64,000 bases of DNA from Stagonosporopsis chrysanthemi (taxonomy: Eukaryota; Ascomycota; Dothideomycetes; Pleosporales; Didymellaceae): positions 119,299-183,298 of the forward strand of contig JAFISE010000059.1 in assembly GCA_022560025.1 (NCBI GenBank), given 5' to 3'. How positions within the stretch are numbered: position 1 is the stretch's first letter; every line of letters starts with the position of its first letter. This document shows positions 52,946-64,000 of the stretch, in pieces. Under the pieces are notes generated by a model, which worked only from the letters and a program-made list of their open reading frames with translations, did not search any database and had not been told where the DNA came from. The translations under genes and the position numbers were made by a program.

Positions 52946-53831
52946 TTTGATGTTGTGAAGGGTTGGTCACGTGGACTGGCTGTGATAGTGCTGCTGGTCG
53001 GCTGTGAAGTGCTGCAACTGGAAATCGTCTGAGGTATGAAGGTAGGCTGGATATATTGAGCCCACATCTTGGAAGAATGTTCAATATATACACAATCCAT
53101 CTTCATGGTGTTTCGGTGCTCCTGTTTCGGTTCCTCAGTCGCTGCCTCACCAGCACGGGCACGGGCGGGGACCCGAACGCAAATCCGAAAATAGCTGCCT
53201 CAGTGCTTGCGGCTCTTCGACTGCGACGCCGGAGCGTGTATCGCGTTGCTATTCGCAGCAGAGTGTCCCGCTGCCATTTGTTTCCGCATGTTTGACCATG
53301 TCGTGCACTCACATTCGATTGCCGGCGCGGAGGTCGGAAGAGGGAGGGGCCATTGTAGGCGCCGGAGATGCTGCGGCGATGAGGTGTTGAGACTGGAGAT
53401 GGACACTTCGGCCGACAGTGTATTGCTCTTTCATATGCAGCGCCACGATCGTCTTGTCACTTGAAGATTCTGTCAGGCAGACACCTCTCACGGCGAGAGG
53501 TTGTTGATGATACTCCAGCGTTGAGCACTGTAATGGCACAGAACAACTGCCAACATGCAGATACTACCTTCCGGCCATGGCAATCACTCTATGACAATCA
53601 CTCCAAGGCAATCTATGGGTCTATAGAACGCGCGAAAGATGCCCGAGCTGAAGACTCGCAATGAAGGTTTGTTCGACGGCGTAGTGAGAAACAGTTGGTA
53701 GTGAGTGATTGCAGGACGCGATCCATTCCGATCGGAACTGCACAGCACGTCACCGCTTGACAATAGCCCCTCCAGAACTCTCAACTCCACTGCGCGTCTA
53801 CACAACACCAATTGTACTATCACGCCTCAAG
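52946..53831. promoter_or_regulatory. Divergent intergenic region between SDR and SurE genes
   Basis: About 890 bases, with two TATA-like runs (53050-53056 and 53083-53090) about 105-145 bases upstream of the SDR start. No coding frame is supported. Confidence 0.45.
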
Positions 53832-54955
53832 ATGCATATCCTCGTAAGCGTAGATCATGTGACACAGTCAAACTACATGACTAAACAGCGCAGGTAACCA
53901 ATGACGACGGCCCGCCCTCCGACCAGTCCTCGCCGTATGTGCACTCACTCGTCTCGACACTGCAACAGTACGGCCACACGGTCAGCGTCATCCTCCCACA
54001 CACGCAGCGCTCGTGGATCGGCAAAGCCCACCTCGTCGGCAAGGCCATCAAGCCCACCTACTACCGCCCTGCGCCGCTGCAGACTACGAGCGAAGGCCGC
54101 CTCACAAACTCAGGCTCCACGCACAACACCCCGCTACCCCCTGATTCGACCGAGGAAGAATGGATCCTCGTCGACTCAACGCCCGCTTCGTGCGCCCAGA
54201 TCGGGCTGTTCCACTACTTCGAGTCGCGGGGGCCAATTGACTTGGTCGTCAGCGGGCCCAACTACGGCCGCAACAGCACCGCCGTCTTCTCGCTGTCGTC
54301 AGGCACCATTGGCGGCGCCATGGAGGCCGCCGTCTGCGGCTTCAAGTCGATTGCGCTGTCCTACGCCTTCTTCGACCGCAACCACGACGCCGCCATCATC
54401 ACGGGCGCCTCCGACCTGAGCGCCAAGCTCATCCAGCACCTGTACGACACCTGGGACCCCAACACACACCTCTACACGGTCAACGTGCCGCTCGTCGAGG
54501 GCGTCGGCGCGCGCAAGATCCTGTGGACCAACATGCTGCAGAACCAGTGGAAGTCTGGGTCGTGCTTCCAGGTCGTCGAGGTGCCCTCCGAGGCCGACGA
54601 CTCACCCGCCGACATCGAGAGCCAGATCCGCAGGCAGGAGGAGAAGCTCGGCAAGCAGGAGCTGCGCGCCAACAACGATCTGCTGCCGGACAGCAAGGGC
54701 GGGTCCGGCACCGCGACCCCGAGCGGCCAGCCGCACATGCGGTACGCGCACAAGCACTTCAAGTGGGCCCCGCAGTTCAAGGATGTGTACGAGAGCGTGG
54801 AGAATAGCGAGCCGGGGAATGATGGCTGGGCGGTTGCGCAGGGGTACACCAGTGTCACGCCGCTGAGGGCCAACTTCATGCACGTCACGGCGGACAAGTT
54901 CAAGGGTGAGATCAGGATAGGAAGTGGAGAGGAGAGTACTGTTGCGGAGGGCTAG
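53832..54955 (+). CDS. SurE-like phosphatase/nucleotidase
   Basis: Two exons (53832-53843 and 53894-54955) give 357 residues. The 12-nt first exon encodes MHIL, and the 50-nt intron precedes V-TNDDG. The metal-binding NDDG motif of the SurE fold, followed by SP and the later SGPNYGRN motif, is intact. GTIGGAMEAAVCGFKSIALS is also family-typical. SurE proteins are metal-dependent acid phosphatases acting on nucleoside monophosphates and other phosphates. In yeast Pby1 a SurE domain is fused to tubulin-tyrosine-ligase-like sequence; no such C-terminal domain is present here. The C-terminal 110 residues hold a polar, Glu/Gln-rich insert before a closing SVTPLRANFMHVTADKF strand. Location is probably cytosolic. 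Confidence 0.9.
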
Positions 54956-55392
54956 TGGGGCGTTTGGCAGGTCAGATGTCTTGCTGTCATGTGGCGTAGA
55001 GTTCAACAAGACACAACACGCAGCACGATTGTCGAAGTCCAAAACGAAGCAGCGTATGTTGTGACAACTGCACGATATGTCTTGTTTGCGTCACAGCACA
55101 CACATCGACGGCAAGGTCATGATCCAATACTTTTGAATTCTCATCCGCGCATTGCAGACTAGACCAGGTATACACATGACTCTCACCAGTAAAATATCTC
55201 CTCAGCGCCAACACCATCGACGCCACCATACTCTCTGTCTCTTTACATATATAAAATATCCCCCCCCGGTTTCAAACCAAGCACCTCATAACATCATCAA
55301 GCATTCGCAATCATTAGACGCAGCAGGCAGCACTACAGCCTGGCGGTGGGGAGCTGTTGGCGGTGGTTGTGGTGGTGGGGGCCCGAGCGTAG
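54956..55392. other. Convergent 3' intergenic region
   Basis: 437 bases between the SurE and formaldehyde dehydrogenase gene ends, with A/T-rich TATATA runs near 55245-55255 and no coding evidence. Confidence 0.5.
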
Positions 55393-56913
55393 CTACTCGC
55401 GCATGTTGACGACACAGCGGATGCAGTCGCCGGCGCGCATGTCGCCAAAGGCCTGGTTGATCTTGTCGAGCGGCTGGCGGTGGGTGATGAACTCGTCGAC
55501 CTTGAGGTCGCCGTTGAGGTAGTCGTCGACCAGGCCCGGCAGCTGTGTGCGGCCCTTGACGCCGCCGAAGGCGCAGCCTTTCCAGACGCGGCCGGTGACG
55601 AGTTGGAAGGCTGGGTGGTGTTAGTGAAGGGCTTCTTTTGTATTGAATGGGGGGGGGGGGGGGGCTTACGTCGAGTGGAAATCTCCTGGCCTGCGGCGGC
55701 GACGCCGATGACGATCGACTCTCCCCAGCCCTTGTGGCATGCCTCGAGCGCGGCGCGCATGACGTTGACGTTGCCTGTGCAGTCGAATGTGTAGTCGCAG
55801 CCGCCGTCGGTCATCTCGATGAGCTTCTCCTGGATGCTCTGGGAGCCGAGCTTGGTGGGGTTGACAAAGTCGGTGGCGCCGAACTTCTTGGACCACTCCT
55901 CCTTGGTGTCGTTTACGTCGACGACAATGATCTTACCGGCCTTGTTCTTGACAGCACCCTGGATGACGGACAGACCAACACAGCCGGCACCGAAGACAGC
56001 GACGTTGGAGCCCTCCTCGACACCGTCCTTTCCTGCGGTGATGACGGCGGCGCCGTAGCCGGTTGTGATACCACAGCCGAGCAGACATGTGCGGTCCATG
56101 GGGGCCTTCTCGGTAATGGCAACGACGGATATGTCGGCCACGACGGTGTACTGGGAGAATGTGGAGGTGCCCATGAAGTGGAGGAGGTCCTTGCCCTTGC
56201 ACTTGAAGCGCGAGGTGCCGTCAGGCATGACACCCTTGCCCTGGGTGGCGCGGATCTTGCCACAGAGGTTGGTCTTGCCAGACTTGCAGAACTTGCACTC
56301 CTTGCACTCTGGTGTGCTGGGAGCTGTTAGCCGTTGTTGCGGTTCATTGGCAGCAGCAGACACATACTAAAGGGCAACGACGTGGTCACCAGGCTTCACG
56401 TTTGTGACGCCCTCACCGACAGACTCGACAATACCAGCACCCTCGTGCCCGAGGACGATGGGGAAAGCACCCTCGGGGTCCTTGCCGGACAGTGTGTAGG
56501 CATCTGTGTGGCAGACACCGGTGTAGTAGATCTCAATGCGGACCTCGTGGGCCTTGGGGGGTGCGACCTCGATATCCTCAATGGAGAGGTCCTTGCCGGC
56601 TTCCCAGGCAACAGCGGCCTGTTGCAGTCAGCACATCTGTTCGGACCGTTGACTTCTCCATCCATCCGCCTCCGCATCCTGCCGGTACGCAATGCCTGTC
56701 ACCTCTGCGGGTCCGCAAGCGCCAAGCCTGAGATGCCGTCACAGAGATGGAGCAGGAACGCGCGATAAGCACGCTGGCAGCAAAAACGTAGCTTCAGAAG
56801 CTCCAGAACGTACCTTGCAGGTGATGGTCTATGCAATTGTCAGCTCGTTTGTTCTCTGTTGTGTTGTTGTTGCGGTGCTGTAGACGTACCTTGCCAACGG
56901 TATCGGCAGGCAT
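55393..56913 (-). CDS. SFA1: S-(hydroxymethyl)glutathione dehydrogenase (class III ADH)
   Basis: Five exons (56913-56890, 56828-56814, 56618-56368, 56316-55670, 55610-55393) give 384 residues. The first exon is 24 nt and the second only 15 nt (TITCK); intron 2 is 195 nt. The zinc-dependent medium-chain dehydrogenase fold is complete: the catalytic zinc Cys in TGVCHTDAYTLSG, GHEGAGIVESVGEGV, and the structural zinc cysteines in PECKECKFCKSGKTNLC. The coenzyme-binding segment is FGAGCVGLSVIQG. The C-terminus carries the class III features FGGVKGRTQLPGLVDDYL and IRCVVNM. It oxidises the formaldehyde-glutathione adduct and also reduces S-nitrosoglutathione. Intron 4 carries a run of 16 G (plus strand 55649-55664) near its donor. 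Diverges from the helicase gene. Confidence 0.96.
55649..55664. repeat. G homopolymer, 16 bases, in an intron
   Basis: Lies just inside the 55669 donor of the formaldehyde dehydrogenase fourth intron. Length is likely variable and hard to sequence. Confidence 0.9.
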
Positions 56914-57946
56914 TGTGACGATGCGATGAATTCAAAGGGTATCTAGAAGAGAGGAACACAGTCTCACGAGTGCAGAGACAAGACGAAGGGAGGAGAAGAG
57001 GGGAAGGCTAATCAAAGATGCTCCAGCGTGTGGAAGGCCCCCGACCTTTTATTCATTCAAGGGTGTGGGGTACCTCCAACGCCGTCATCTGCCTCTCGAC
57101 GCCGCCCGCAGCCCCTCATTCGCGGCGGAGGCTCGGTCTCTGTCGCATAGCTCGCGCAATGCTCGCGTCAAGAGGCTGAAGCTCGCGCCGCGCTCGGGAC
57201 TGGCGCATCTGCTGGGCAACCGAGTGCCGCTGCTGGCAATTCGCCGGGCTGGCCAGCGAACCCGGGCTTTGTTAACCACATGTAGGCGGGGCTGGAGCCG
57301 GCAGCGCGTTGTGAGCGCGTTGAGTGCAAGGCGGTCGGGTTAAGTTGCCCCTTTCGGTTGATGAACACGGCTGTTCTACAACATCACCATCTTTGGATAT
57401 ATGTATATGATCATGCTGTGATTGTACGAGCAGGTGCACTGATAGCGGCTGCAGAATCTTCTGTCACGTTCTAGTCGGACAGTGCAGCAACATAATCCCT
57501 TGCTGGTCCCCTCAGCATACAGCAACTAGCAACCAGCACCAAGGAGCAGGCGACCTGCCAGACCGGGGGCCATACCGATGACCAAACAGTGACAGCGATA
57601 GCGTTCCGAGTCTCACGTGGGCTGTAGCAAGCGGTGGGCGTTGCTCGCTACATGGTCTTTGCAACTCGGGAGGTGGAGGAGCTTGGCTTGGTCGGGAGCT
57701 GCCGGCGCGTCTACACGTGTGTAGAGCTCTCCGGCTTTCGACACAGCTTGTTGTATGCTTGCCATAGTCAAAGCGCGAAGCTGAGGGTGTCACGTGCTCA
57801 AACGCAACACATCTGCTGCACTGTCGTGTAAACAGCCCGTGCTTGTGTCGCCTTGCGCGCGTCATAGCAGCCCCACTAGAGCTACAAACCATCTGCCACA
57901 ACAACGCGGTGCCTGAATCCCACTAACCACACAGACACTGACCGCC
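56914..57946. promoter_or_regulatory. Divergent intergenic region between SFA1 and HCS1
   Basis: About 1 kb with no coding frame supported. TTTATTCATTC near 57045 is a weak TATA-like element on the dehydrogenase side. Confidence 0.45.
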
Positions 57947-60778
57947 ATGCCAAATCCCACCGACATCCCAGCCTTCGCCGCCTCCCAGCTAACGCTGCTC
58001 GATGCGGAGCTCAAAGCCGAGCTCGCGGAGACGGACGCCCTCCTCTCCTCGCACACGCCGACCGCGCTCGCCCGTGGCGGCCTGGCCATCCTGAACCTCA
58101 ATGTCTCGTCGGTGCGCACCGGCATGGGCGGCAAGACCATCGTCGAGCTTGCCTTGGACGCTGCCGTGGTCACCAAAGGCGCCAAGCCCGAGATCCCAGA
58201 GCACGGCATACGCGTCGGGGACATTGTGGCCGTGGCCGACCAGCCGGCGGGTAGCGCAAAGAAGACGGAGAAGAAAGAGCTGGAGAAAAAGGGCGCAGGG
58301 GGCGTGGTGCTGCGGGTGAGGCGCGAGAACATTGAGGTCGTGCTGGACAAGGAGGACGCGGATGTGCCGGGCGGGAACAAGCTGTGGATGTCAGTCTCAC
58401 ACTGGAGGCGCACGAGTCCATGGTGGGCGCTGATGCACAATGTAGAGTCAAACTGGCGAACGATGTCACGTACAAGAGGTACGCGTTTGCAGCAATACAG
58501 AATCTGCCGCCTGTTTCCATGCCATGCTCATACGTGACAGGATGAACCAGACCATGACCAGGCTGCACAAGTTCAGCGAGCAGGAGTATACACCGTTTGT
58601 GAGAGTGCTCTTTGGGCAAGGCTCGCCGTCCCCTCTGCCGTCAGATCTCAACGACCCTTCGAACCCCCTGCACAAGCTGGAATTCAACGACCCAAGCCTG
58701 AACGACAGCCAAAGAGAAGCCATCCGGTTTGCTCTCGCGTCACGGGAAGTCGCTCTCATTCACGGACCCCCGGGCACAGGAAAGACGCACACATTGATTG
58801 AACTGATCCTGCAGATGCTGAAGCAGAACCTCCGTCTGCTGGTCTGCGGCCCGTCCAACATCTCAGTCGACAACATCGTGGAGAGACTTGCGTCGCACAA
58901 GGTGAACATGGTGCGACTGGGCCATCCGGCGCGCCTCCTCCCATCCGTGCTGAACCACTCACTCGACGTCCTCACGCGCACGTCAGAAGCCGCGGCGCTG
59001 GTGCAAGACGTGCGCAAGGAAATGGACGACAAGCAGGCATCCATTCGCAAGACGCGCAACGGCAGGGAAAAGCGGCAGATCTACACGGAGCTCAAGGAGC
59101 TGCGGCACGAGTATCGCGAGCGCGAGAAAGCCTGTGTCCACAACCTCGTCGGCGGCAGCAAAGTGGTCCTCGCGACGTTGCATGGTGCAGGCGGGTTCCA
59201 CCTCAGGGGCCAGCAGTTCGACGTCGTCATCGTCGACGAGGCAAGCCAGGCGCTCGAGGCGCAGTGCTGGGTGCCACTGCTGTGGGTCAAGACGGGCAAG
59301 CTCGTGCTTGCAGGCGACCACCTGCAGCTCCCGCCGACGATCAAATCGCTGAACTCGAAGACGTCCAAGGCGGCTGCGAACAAGGGCGTAGCAGTACCGA
59401 GCGCGCAAACAGACACAGCAACACATGGCTCGGGCATCAGCACATCCCTCGAGACAACCCTCTTCGACCGCCTCCTCGCCCTCCACGGCCCGCGCATCAA
59501 ACGCATGCTAACCACCCAGTACCGCATGCACGAAACCATCATGCGCTTCCCCTCAGACGCACTGTACGACTCGCAGCTGCTCGCCGCCTCGTCCGTCAAA
59601 GCGCGGCTGCTGACGGGCCTGCCCTACGCCGTGCACGACACCGAGGACACGCGGGAGCCGCTCGTCTTCTGGGACACGCAGGGCGGGGATTTCCCGGAGA
59701 AGCTCGAGGACGAGGGCGGCGGCGTCATTGGCAAGACGGGGGGCAAGGGGGGTAAGGGCAAGGGCGTGATGGGTGGGCTGGGCGACAGCAAAAGCAACGA
59801 GGCCGAGGCGGCGCTGGTGAAAAAGCACGTAGGTAGCTTGATTGCCGCGGGCGTCAGAGAAGAGGATATTGCGGTGATTACGCCGTACAATGCGCAGGTA
59901 CGTTGATTAGTTCTCGTTTCACCTTTTTTTTTTCATTCATGCATTGCGATGCGATGCGATGCGATGAGATGAGATGAGATGCAATGAGATGGGTAGATCT
60001 GCCCGCCTAGAGAGAGAGGAGAGGGTACGGCCGCGCCGATCCAGATCGGTGAAGGGGGTCATGGGATCCCTGCCTCGCCTCCCTTTCCCTTTTCCACCGC
60101 GAGATGTCTACAATACGGGTCTTGTTATTATCATCACTACTATACTGACCGCTCAAACACACAGCTAGCACTGCTCGCGGGGCTGCTGAAGGAGCGGTAT
60201 CCGCAGCTGGAGCTGGGCTCCGTCGACGGGTTCCAGGGCCGCGAAAAAGAAGCAGTGGTGCTGAGTACGGTGCGCAGCAACGCAGAGCACGAGGTCGGGT
60301 TCCTGGGCGAGAAGAGGAGACTCAATGTCGCCATGACGCGGCCGAAGAGACATTTGTGTGTGGTCGGCGATAGCGACACGATCAGCAAGTGCGTATAACC
60401 GTTTTTTCTTTCTTTCCTTACTACCCCCCCCCCCCCCCCCCAGGCTCTTCTTCTATGATTACAGACTACCTACTGTAGAGAGGAGGAGCAATATGTGGCG
60501 CGCCGAGAGAGAGTTGAAACATGCAGTCAAGACAGACTGCAGGATTGCGGGTGTGCACGCGCCAATGGGCAACGCGACAAGGCGCATCCCGCAGCTGCAC
60601 GCCACAGCCCGCTTTCGTGCCCCGCGCGGTGTCACAGCAGGCTGCACGCTGGATTCTTTCGGACGATGCTGACGCACGGCTCAGGGGAAGTGCGTTCTTG
60701 AAGCAGTGGATGGAGTTTCTCGAGGACAAGGCAGACCTGCGGTACCCCAATCTGGCGGACGTGTATGGAGAGCAGTAG
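57947..60778 (+). CDS. HCS1: Hcs1/IGHMBP2-type superfamily 1B DNA helicase
   Basis: Five exons (57947-58389, 58446-58478, 58541-59897, 60165-60388, 60685-60778) give 716 residues. Helicase motifs appear in order: Q-motif region LNDSQREAIRFAL, Walker A GPPGTGKT, GPSNISVDNIVERL, Walker B VIVDEASQ, GDHLQLPP, TTQYRMHETIM, VDGFQGREKEAVVLS and LNVAMTRPKRHLCVVGD. An accessory stalk (coiled KQASIRKTRNGREKRQIYTEL) follows motif Ib. A Gly/Lys-rich insert (KTGGKGGKGKGVMGG) precedes the second RecA domain. Yeast Hcs1 copurifies with DNA polymerase alpha. Intron 3 is 267 nt with a GATGC/GATGA repeat. Intron 4 is 296 nt with a 19-C run followed by an alternative CAG acceptor (60444). The distal acceptor at 60684 is chosen because it restores the family C-terminus FLKQWMEFLEDKADLRYPN. 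Confidence 0.92.
59948..59990. repeat. GATGC/GATGA pentanucleotide repeat
   Basis: About eight degenerate copies within the third helicase intron. Confidence 0.85.
60424..60442. repeat. C homopolymer, 19 bases
   Basis: Forms the pyrimidine tract before a possible alternative acceptor (CAG ending 60444) in the fourth helicase intron. Confidence 0.9.
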
Positions 60779-60996
60779 TAATACAGTACATAGTAGAGCA
60801 GGCTCGGCGGCGTGGCCTGGGATCAGGAGTGGAGCGTGACAGCGCAGCAAGAGAGTCGCAAGGCTGTGGAGGCTGTTGAGAGGGCCAGGACAAGCGAGCC
60901 CGGCCGCGATGCTGCAGCGGAGTGGGAACGCGCTGATCGGCCGCGCCGCGACAATGCGCGGTGATTTGGTGGTAGGAGGCGTGGTGTGCTGCAGGT

Positions 60997-61025
60997 CAGC
61001 AGCAGCAGCAGCAGCAGCAGCAGCA
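60997..61025. repeat. (CAG)n microsatellite
   Basis: Nine to ten uninterrupted CAG units. Confidence 0.9.
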
Positions 61026-61413
61026 AAGGGGGACCGACCGGCCTGTCACTTGATATGTATCATAGCGACGGGGAAAAGCCAGACGCCTCGCCTGCAGCAA
61101 ACGTCTTTTCTGCGTCGTGACAGGCACGTCGGACGGGCAAGCGAGGCTCTGCGCTCCCTGCGCGCTGTGATGGAACGGTGAGAGCTGCAGCAGCGCTAAG
61201 GATTACCTGCAGTGGGCTAGCCGAGCCTATGGGGTAGCGACGACGAGGACGAGGCGGCCTGACACCACACCGCGACGACGCTGCGGGCAAACCTTGCCTT
61301 CTCGTCCATGTGGTACGCTAGACGTGCCAATAGCAGCTGCTGAATCAACTATGTACAGCGGGGGTGTGGCGTTGATGGTGGTGGTGATGCAGATGCCTGG
61401 TGGGGGAGACAGC

Positions 61414-61432
61414 GTCGAGTCGAGTCGAGTCG
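61414..61432. repeat. (GTCGA)n repeat
   Basis: Nearly four tandem units of GTCGA. Confidence 0.8.
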
Positions 61433-61513
61433 CGTTGCACGGTTCACACAGTTCACACACACAACGCCAGGTCGGTCAGCTTCGAATGCTGACCTGTGCG
61501 GCCACGTTCTGTG

Positions 61514-61535
61514 TCCTGTCCTGTCCTGTCCTGTC
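61514..61535. repeat. (CCTGT)n repeat
   Basis: About four tandem units. Confidence 0.85.
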
Positions 61536-61663
61536 TGTCACGCTGCGCACGGCGGCTTCGTTCGCCGCGCCCGCAGGCATCATCCCGTCGCGAGCGCTCA
61601 CGCCTCAAACACTCGTCCCAGGCGCCGCGACATCCCCTGCACAGCACACCCTGCACAGTGTGG

Positions 61664-61682
61664 ACATACATACATACATGCA
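61664..61682. repeat. (ACAT)n repeat
   Basis: ACATACATACATACATGCAT-type run of four to five units. Confidence 0.8.
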
Positions 61683-61901
61683 TCCGTCCTGGGAAGGGCG
61701 TCGAAACGCCACGGGCGCCGCGAATCCGCAAAGGGCATGCGCGGTGGCGCCATGCAGTCGCTTTGCGCGCTGGGTCGGGCGTAGCGCCGCGTTTCAGACG
61801 TCGATAGCACACGTCTCGCTACCGCTATCCGCACCACCGACTGCGTGGGTGTCTGTGCGGTGCGGCCATGGGGAGGGAGAGGGGGCAGCGCTGGCACCGC
61901 T

Positions 61902-61924
61902 GCAGTGAGCAGTGAGCAGTGAGC
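61902..61924. repeat. (GTGAGCA)3 repeat
   Basis: Three adjacent 7-bp units. Confidence 0.85.
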
Positions 61925-62022
61925 ATGGCAGACGCAGGCTCCGAGCTATTAGGAAAAGGACGCTGTCGCAAGTCGCCGGCGATGCTCCCTCTTCCATCGC
62001 GTCGTTGCTGCACACCCCCCGC

Positions 62023-62045
62023 CTGCTGCTGCTGCTGCTGCTGCT
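62023..62045. repeat. (CTG)n microsatellite
   Basis: Seven to eight CTG units, on the opposite strand sense to the CAG run 1 kb upstream. Confidence 0.9.
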
Positions 62046-62524
62046 CCCCCTGCGACGGGACGCTACCTGCTTGCTTGATACACAGTACTTGTTCGTCTGC
62101 ACGCCCCTTCATCTTCGCCGGCTGCTGATCTGCATCCAGCGCGCCGCTCGTTTGTCCGTCTCGTCCACGCATCCTATTCTTAGCCGTCCTTTTGCACCAT
62201 CCAAAGGGCTTTTCTTTTCTTTTCTCTCATCCATAACAGAGTCCGAGGAGAGACCAGGGTACATTGACCTTCCCACTGCGCTGCATAGCTAGCCCTCTGT
62301 TCCACACACTCGCTCGCAAAGCGCATTGGCTCGGGCCCTTCCGTCTCGCGGGCATCTCCCATCTCATGTGCAGTGCGACGGTGATGCTAGCAAGTCGGCT
62401 GTTCATCCTCCAGGGTGCACCTTGCAGCGTCTGCGTGAGCGCAATCTCATCCGCATAAGGTTATCTGCAGGGCAAATCCGAGTCGCCTGGCGCGCTCTAT
62501 TAGAGCAGCGCGCACCCGTGTCGC

Positions 62525-64000
62525 ATGTTGCGCGAAAACGCAGTCGCCGTCAGAATGAGTGTGCCGGCGGGTATGCAGCGCCCTAGAAGCGCGAGCTGGA
62601 AGGTGGAAGCGATTCGCAGGGGTGATTTGAAGATTAGCGGCCCCATTCCCATCGAAGAGGACACGCCGCTGAGTGATGAGGAAGAGAGAGAGTATGCGGA
62701 GAAGCATGGGGAGAAGAGGACGGAGGAGGCACGGGATGGACCGTCGCCGGCACCTGCACAGCATACCATACGGCAGGTTCCCAATTCTCAAGCAACGCTG
62801 AGGGGGGAGAATGGTACGGAAGAGCCGGCCATGAAGACGGCAAGCCGGGACCGGGACTACGCGCGCCAGGAACTCGAACTCCATGATCAGCACCCGGCGC
62901 GGTCGCCGATGAGGTCGCCGCTGGGCATGCATCCGACTGAGGGCACTCCTGCTGGACAACGGGACAGTGTCTTGCAGCCAAGATCGCATACGCCGCCAAC
63001 GGCTTCGCGGGCGACGCCTGAGAGCACCTCGACTACCAGCGCGGCTGTCGCTTCGAAGAAGCAGAAGCGCAAGAGCGGTATCCGTGGCGTGTTCCGCAAG
63101 ATGTTTGGGCGCAAGGAGCGAGAAGAGTCGCAGGAGCGTCTTGGAGAGCGCGGCGAGGAGAGCGTGCGGAGGGGGCACAGCTATCATCACAGCGTGAGTG
63201 GGAGTGTGTCTCAGCAAGCACTCTGTACTGACCAGCATAGGATCCTGGCATGCTGCAAAAGTCACAGACGGCGCCACAGTCGCCACAGTCGCCACAGCCG
63301 CCACAAACACCAAACACGCAGCGCATCTCGGATCTGACGGTGAAGGAGCTGCAGCCGCCGCATCCATTGACCAGTCTTCCGTATCCCATGAATGTGAATG
63401 CGCCGCCGGCGAGCCCCCCACATGAGTATCTGAGATTCGACTTCCAGCGACCGGACGTTGGCGCGCGCAGAGCGACACTGCCGAACCTGCCTGGCGACGT
63501 GGCCCAACGACACAGCCTGGATGAGCCGCGGGGCCGACTGTCGACGTGGGACGAGAAGACCGAGGACGAAGCACTGCCAGCATCCGACATTGGGATTGCG
63601 CTGTCAGGGCCGTCCACTGGTGCACGCGGCTCCATGGGCGACAGACGCAGGTCGAGGAGTGCCGGTGCTCTGCGGGAACTGGCCAAGGCCCGGTTCTCGA
63701 ACGAAGGCATGCAGACCAGGAGCGACGTGATCAAGAGCTGGCGGGACAGCTACGCCTCGGCGAGCATGTACAGCCAGGACACGCGGCCGCAGACGGCCAG
63801 GACGGTCGAGACGGTGCGCAGCGTGTACACCAAGGGCCCGACGGTGCAGGAGGCCGAGTCGATCCACGAGGCCATGAGCGCCACGCTCGTCGGGCCAGAC
63901 GACGTGACGCCTGGCGAGCCCACGCCGCGCGCCGAAGCGCCCAGCACGCCCGAGGCCGCCGCCCACGCCCGCGCCCGCGACAGCTACATCCACAGCGCAC
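62525..64000 (+). CDS. Hypothetical Ser/Arg-rich protein, cut by the window edge
   Basis: Two exons are visible (62525-63193 and 63241 to beyond 64000), joined in phase 0 across a 47-nt intron with GTGAGT and TACTGAC signals. At least 474 residues are in view. ATG 62555 is an alternative start ten codons in. The N-terminal half is charged and disordered (LSDEEEREYAEKHGEKRTEE) and includes a basic helix KKQKRKSGIRGVFRKMFGRKEREE, which could bind membranes or nucleic acid. The second exon opens with a Gln/Pro run (SQTAPQSPQSPQPPQTP). It continues with the motif RRRSRSAGALRELAKARF, then KSWRDSYAS, and ends in an Ala/Pro-rich tract. The RSxSAxALRxL...WRxSY order recalls uncharacterised fungal proteins. 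No enzyme motif is seen. Confidence 0.7.

Larger units (their letters stand above)
60779..62524. other. Microsatellite-rich intergenic region
   Basis: 1.75 kb with overlapping shadow frames on all phases because the DNA is GC-rich and repetitive, but no domain or splice series. Simple repeats are listed separately. It probably holds the promoter and leader of the gene at 62525. Confidence 0.45.

Noticed and set aside
52449..53106. Overlapping minus-strand frames of 200-214 codons
   Set aside because: Other phases of the SDR gene; Arg/Ser-rich composition is typical of shifted GC-rich coding DNA.
62447..63625. 392-codon minus-strand frame
   Set aside because: Antisense to the spliced right-edge gene; no domain, and starts within repeats.

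Overview
The window is nuclear DNA of a filamentous ascomycete fungus. Genes are interrupted by short introns (mostly 46-100 nt) with GT(A/G)NGN donors and CTAAC/CTGAC branch sites 10-20 nt before the acceptor. The gene content is typical of moulds: a fungal rhodopsin-type membrane protein, a hydroxynaphthalene-reductase-like SDR, an NmrA-like protein, Erv41, Irs4 and Hcs1. The style suggests Dothideomycetes, but that is an impression and no search was possible. No tRNA, rRNA, CRISPR or intact transposon was recognised.

Layout. 1-8 kb is accessory-like: a truncated Rtc5/TLDc-like gene at the left edge, then two genes for small secreted proteins (1574 and 6930) around an F-box-like gene (4031). 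The second secreted gene is split by an in-frame amber stop. 8.5-17.6 kb is a dense housekeeping block: IMP1, a JMJD7-like JmjC gene, LIG4, IRS4 and a RING-H2 gene, alternately divergent and convergent. 18.8-26.8 kb, all on the minus strand, has the rhodopsin-domain protein, ERV41, two hydrophilic stress-type proteins with CRE-like motifs upstream, and the NmrA-like gene. 26.8-29.5 kb holds no supported gene and lies upstream of a homeodomain factor (29527-31435). 32-39 kb has a small hypothetical gene, a gene-poor stretch and a large LRR protein. RPL5 and ARP2 diverge from a shared promoter at 41.2-41.8 kb.

43.2-52.1 kb is sparse. It carries one conserved-looking hypothetical gene, a BTB/POZ gene with a frameshifted tandem copy beside it, and a two-exon hypothetical gene with a decayed partial duplicate 600 bp downstream. 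52.1-60.8 kb returns to core genes: the SDR, SurE, glutathione-dependent formaldehyde dehydrogenase (five exons, one of 15 nt) and an Hcs1/IGHMBP2-type helicase. The right end is a microsatellite-rich intergenic stretch and a low-complexity hypothetical gene running off the window.

Functionally the core genes cover DNA repair and replication (LIG4, HCS1), translation (RPL5), actin nucleation (ARP2), ER-Golgi cycling (ERV41), mitochondrial protein maturation (IMP1) and formaldehyde detoxification. The most unusual material is the 1.5-7.8 kb secreted-protein region and the duplicated genes at 50-52 kb. Exon boundaries were derived by hand from splice consensus, reading frame and family expectation. 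Several coding regions open with GTG/TTG in a longest-frame reading; I moved those starts to a supported ATG or an upstream exon, and the one I could not resolve is flagged.
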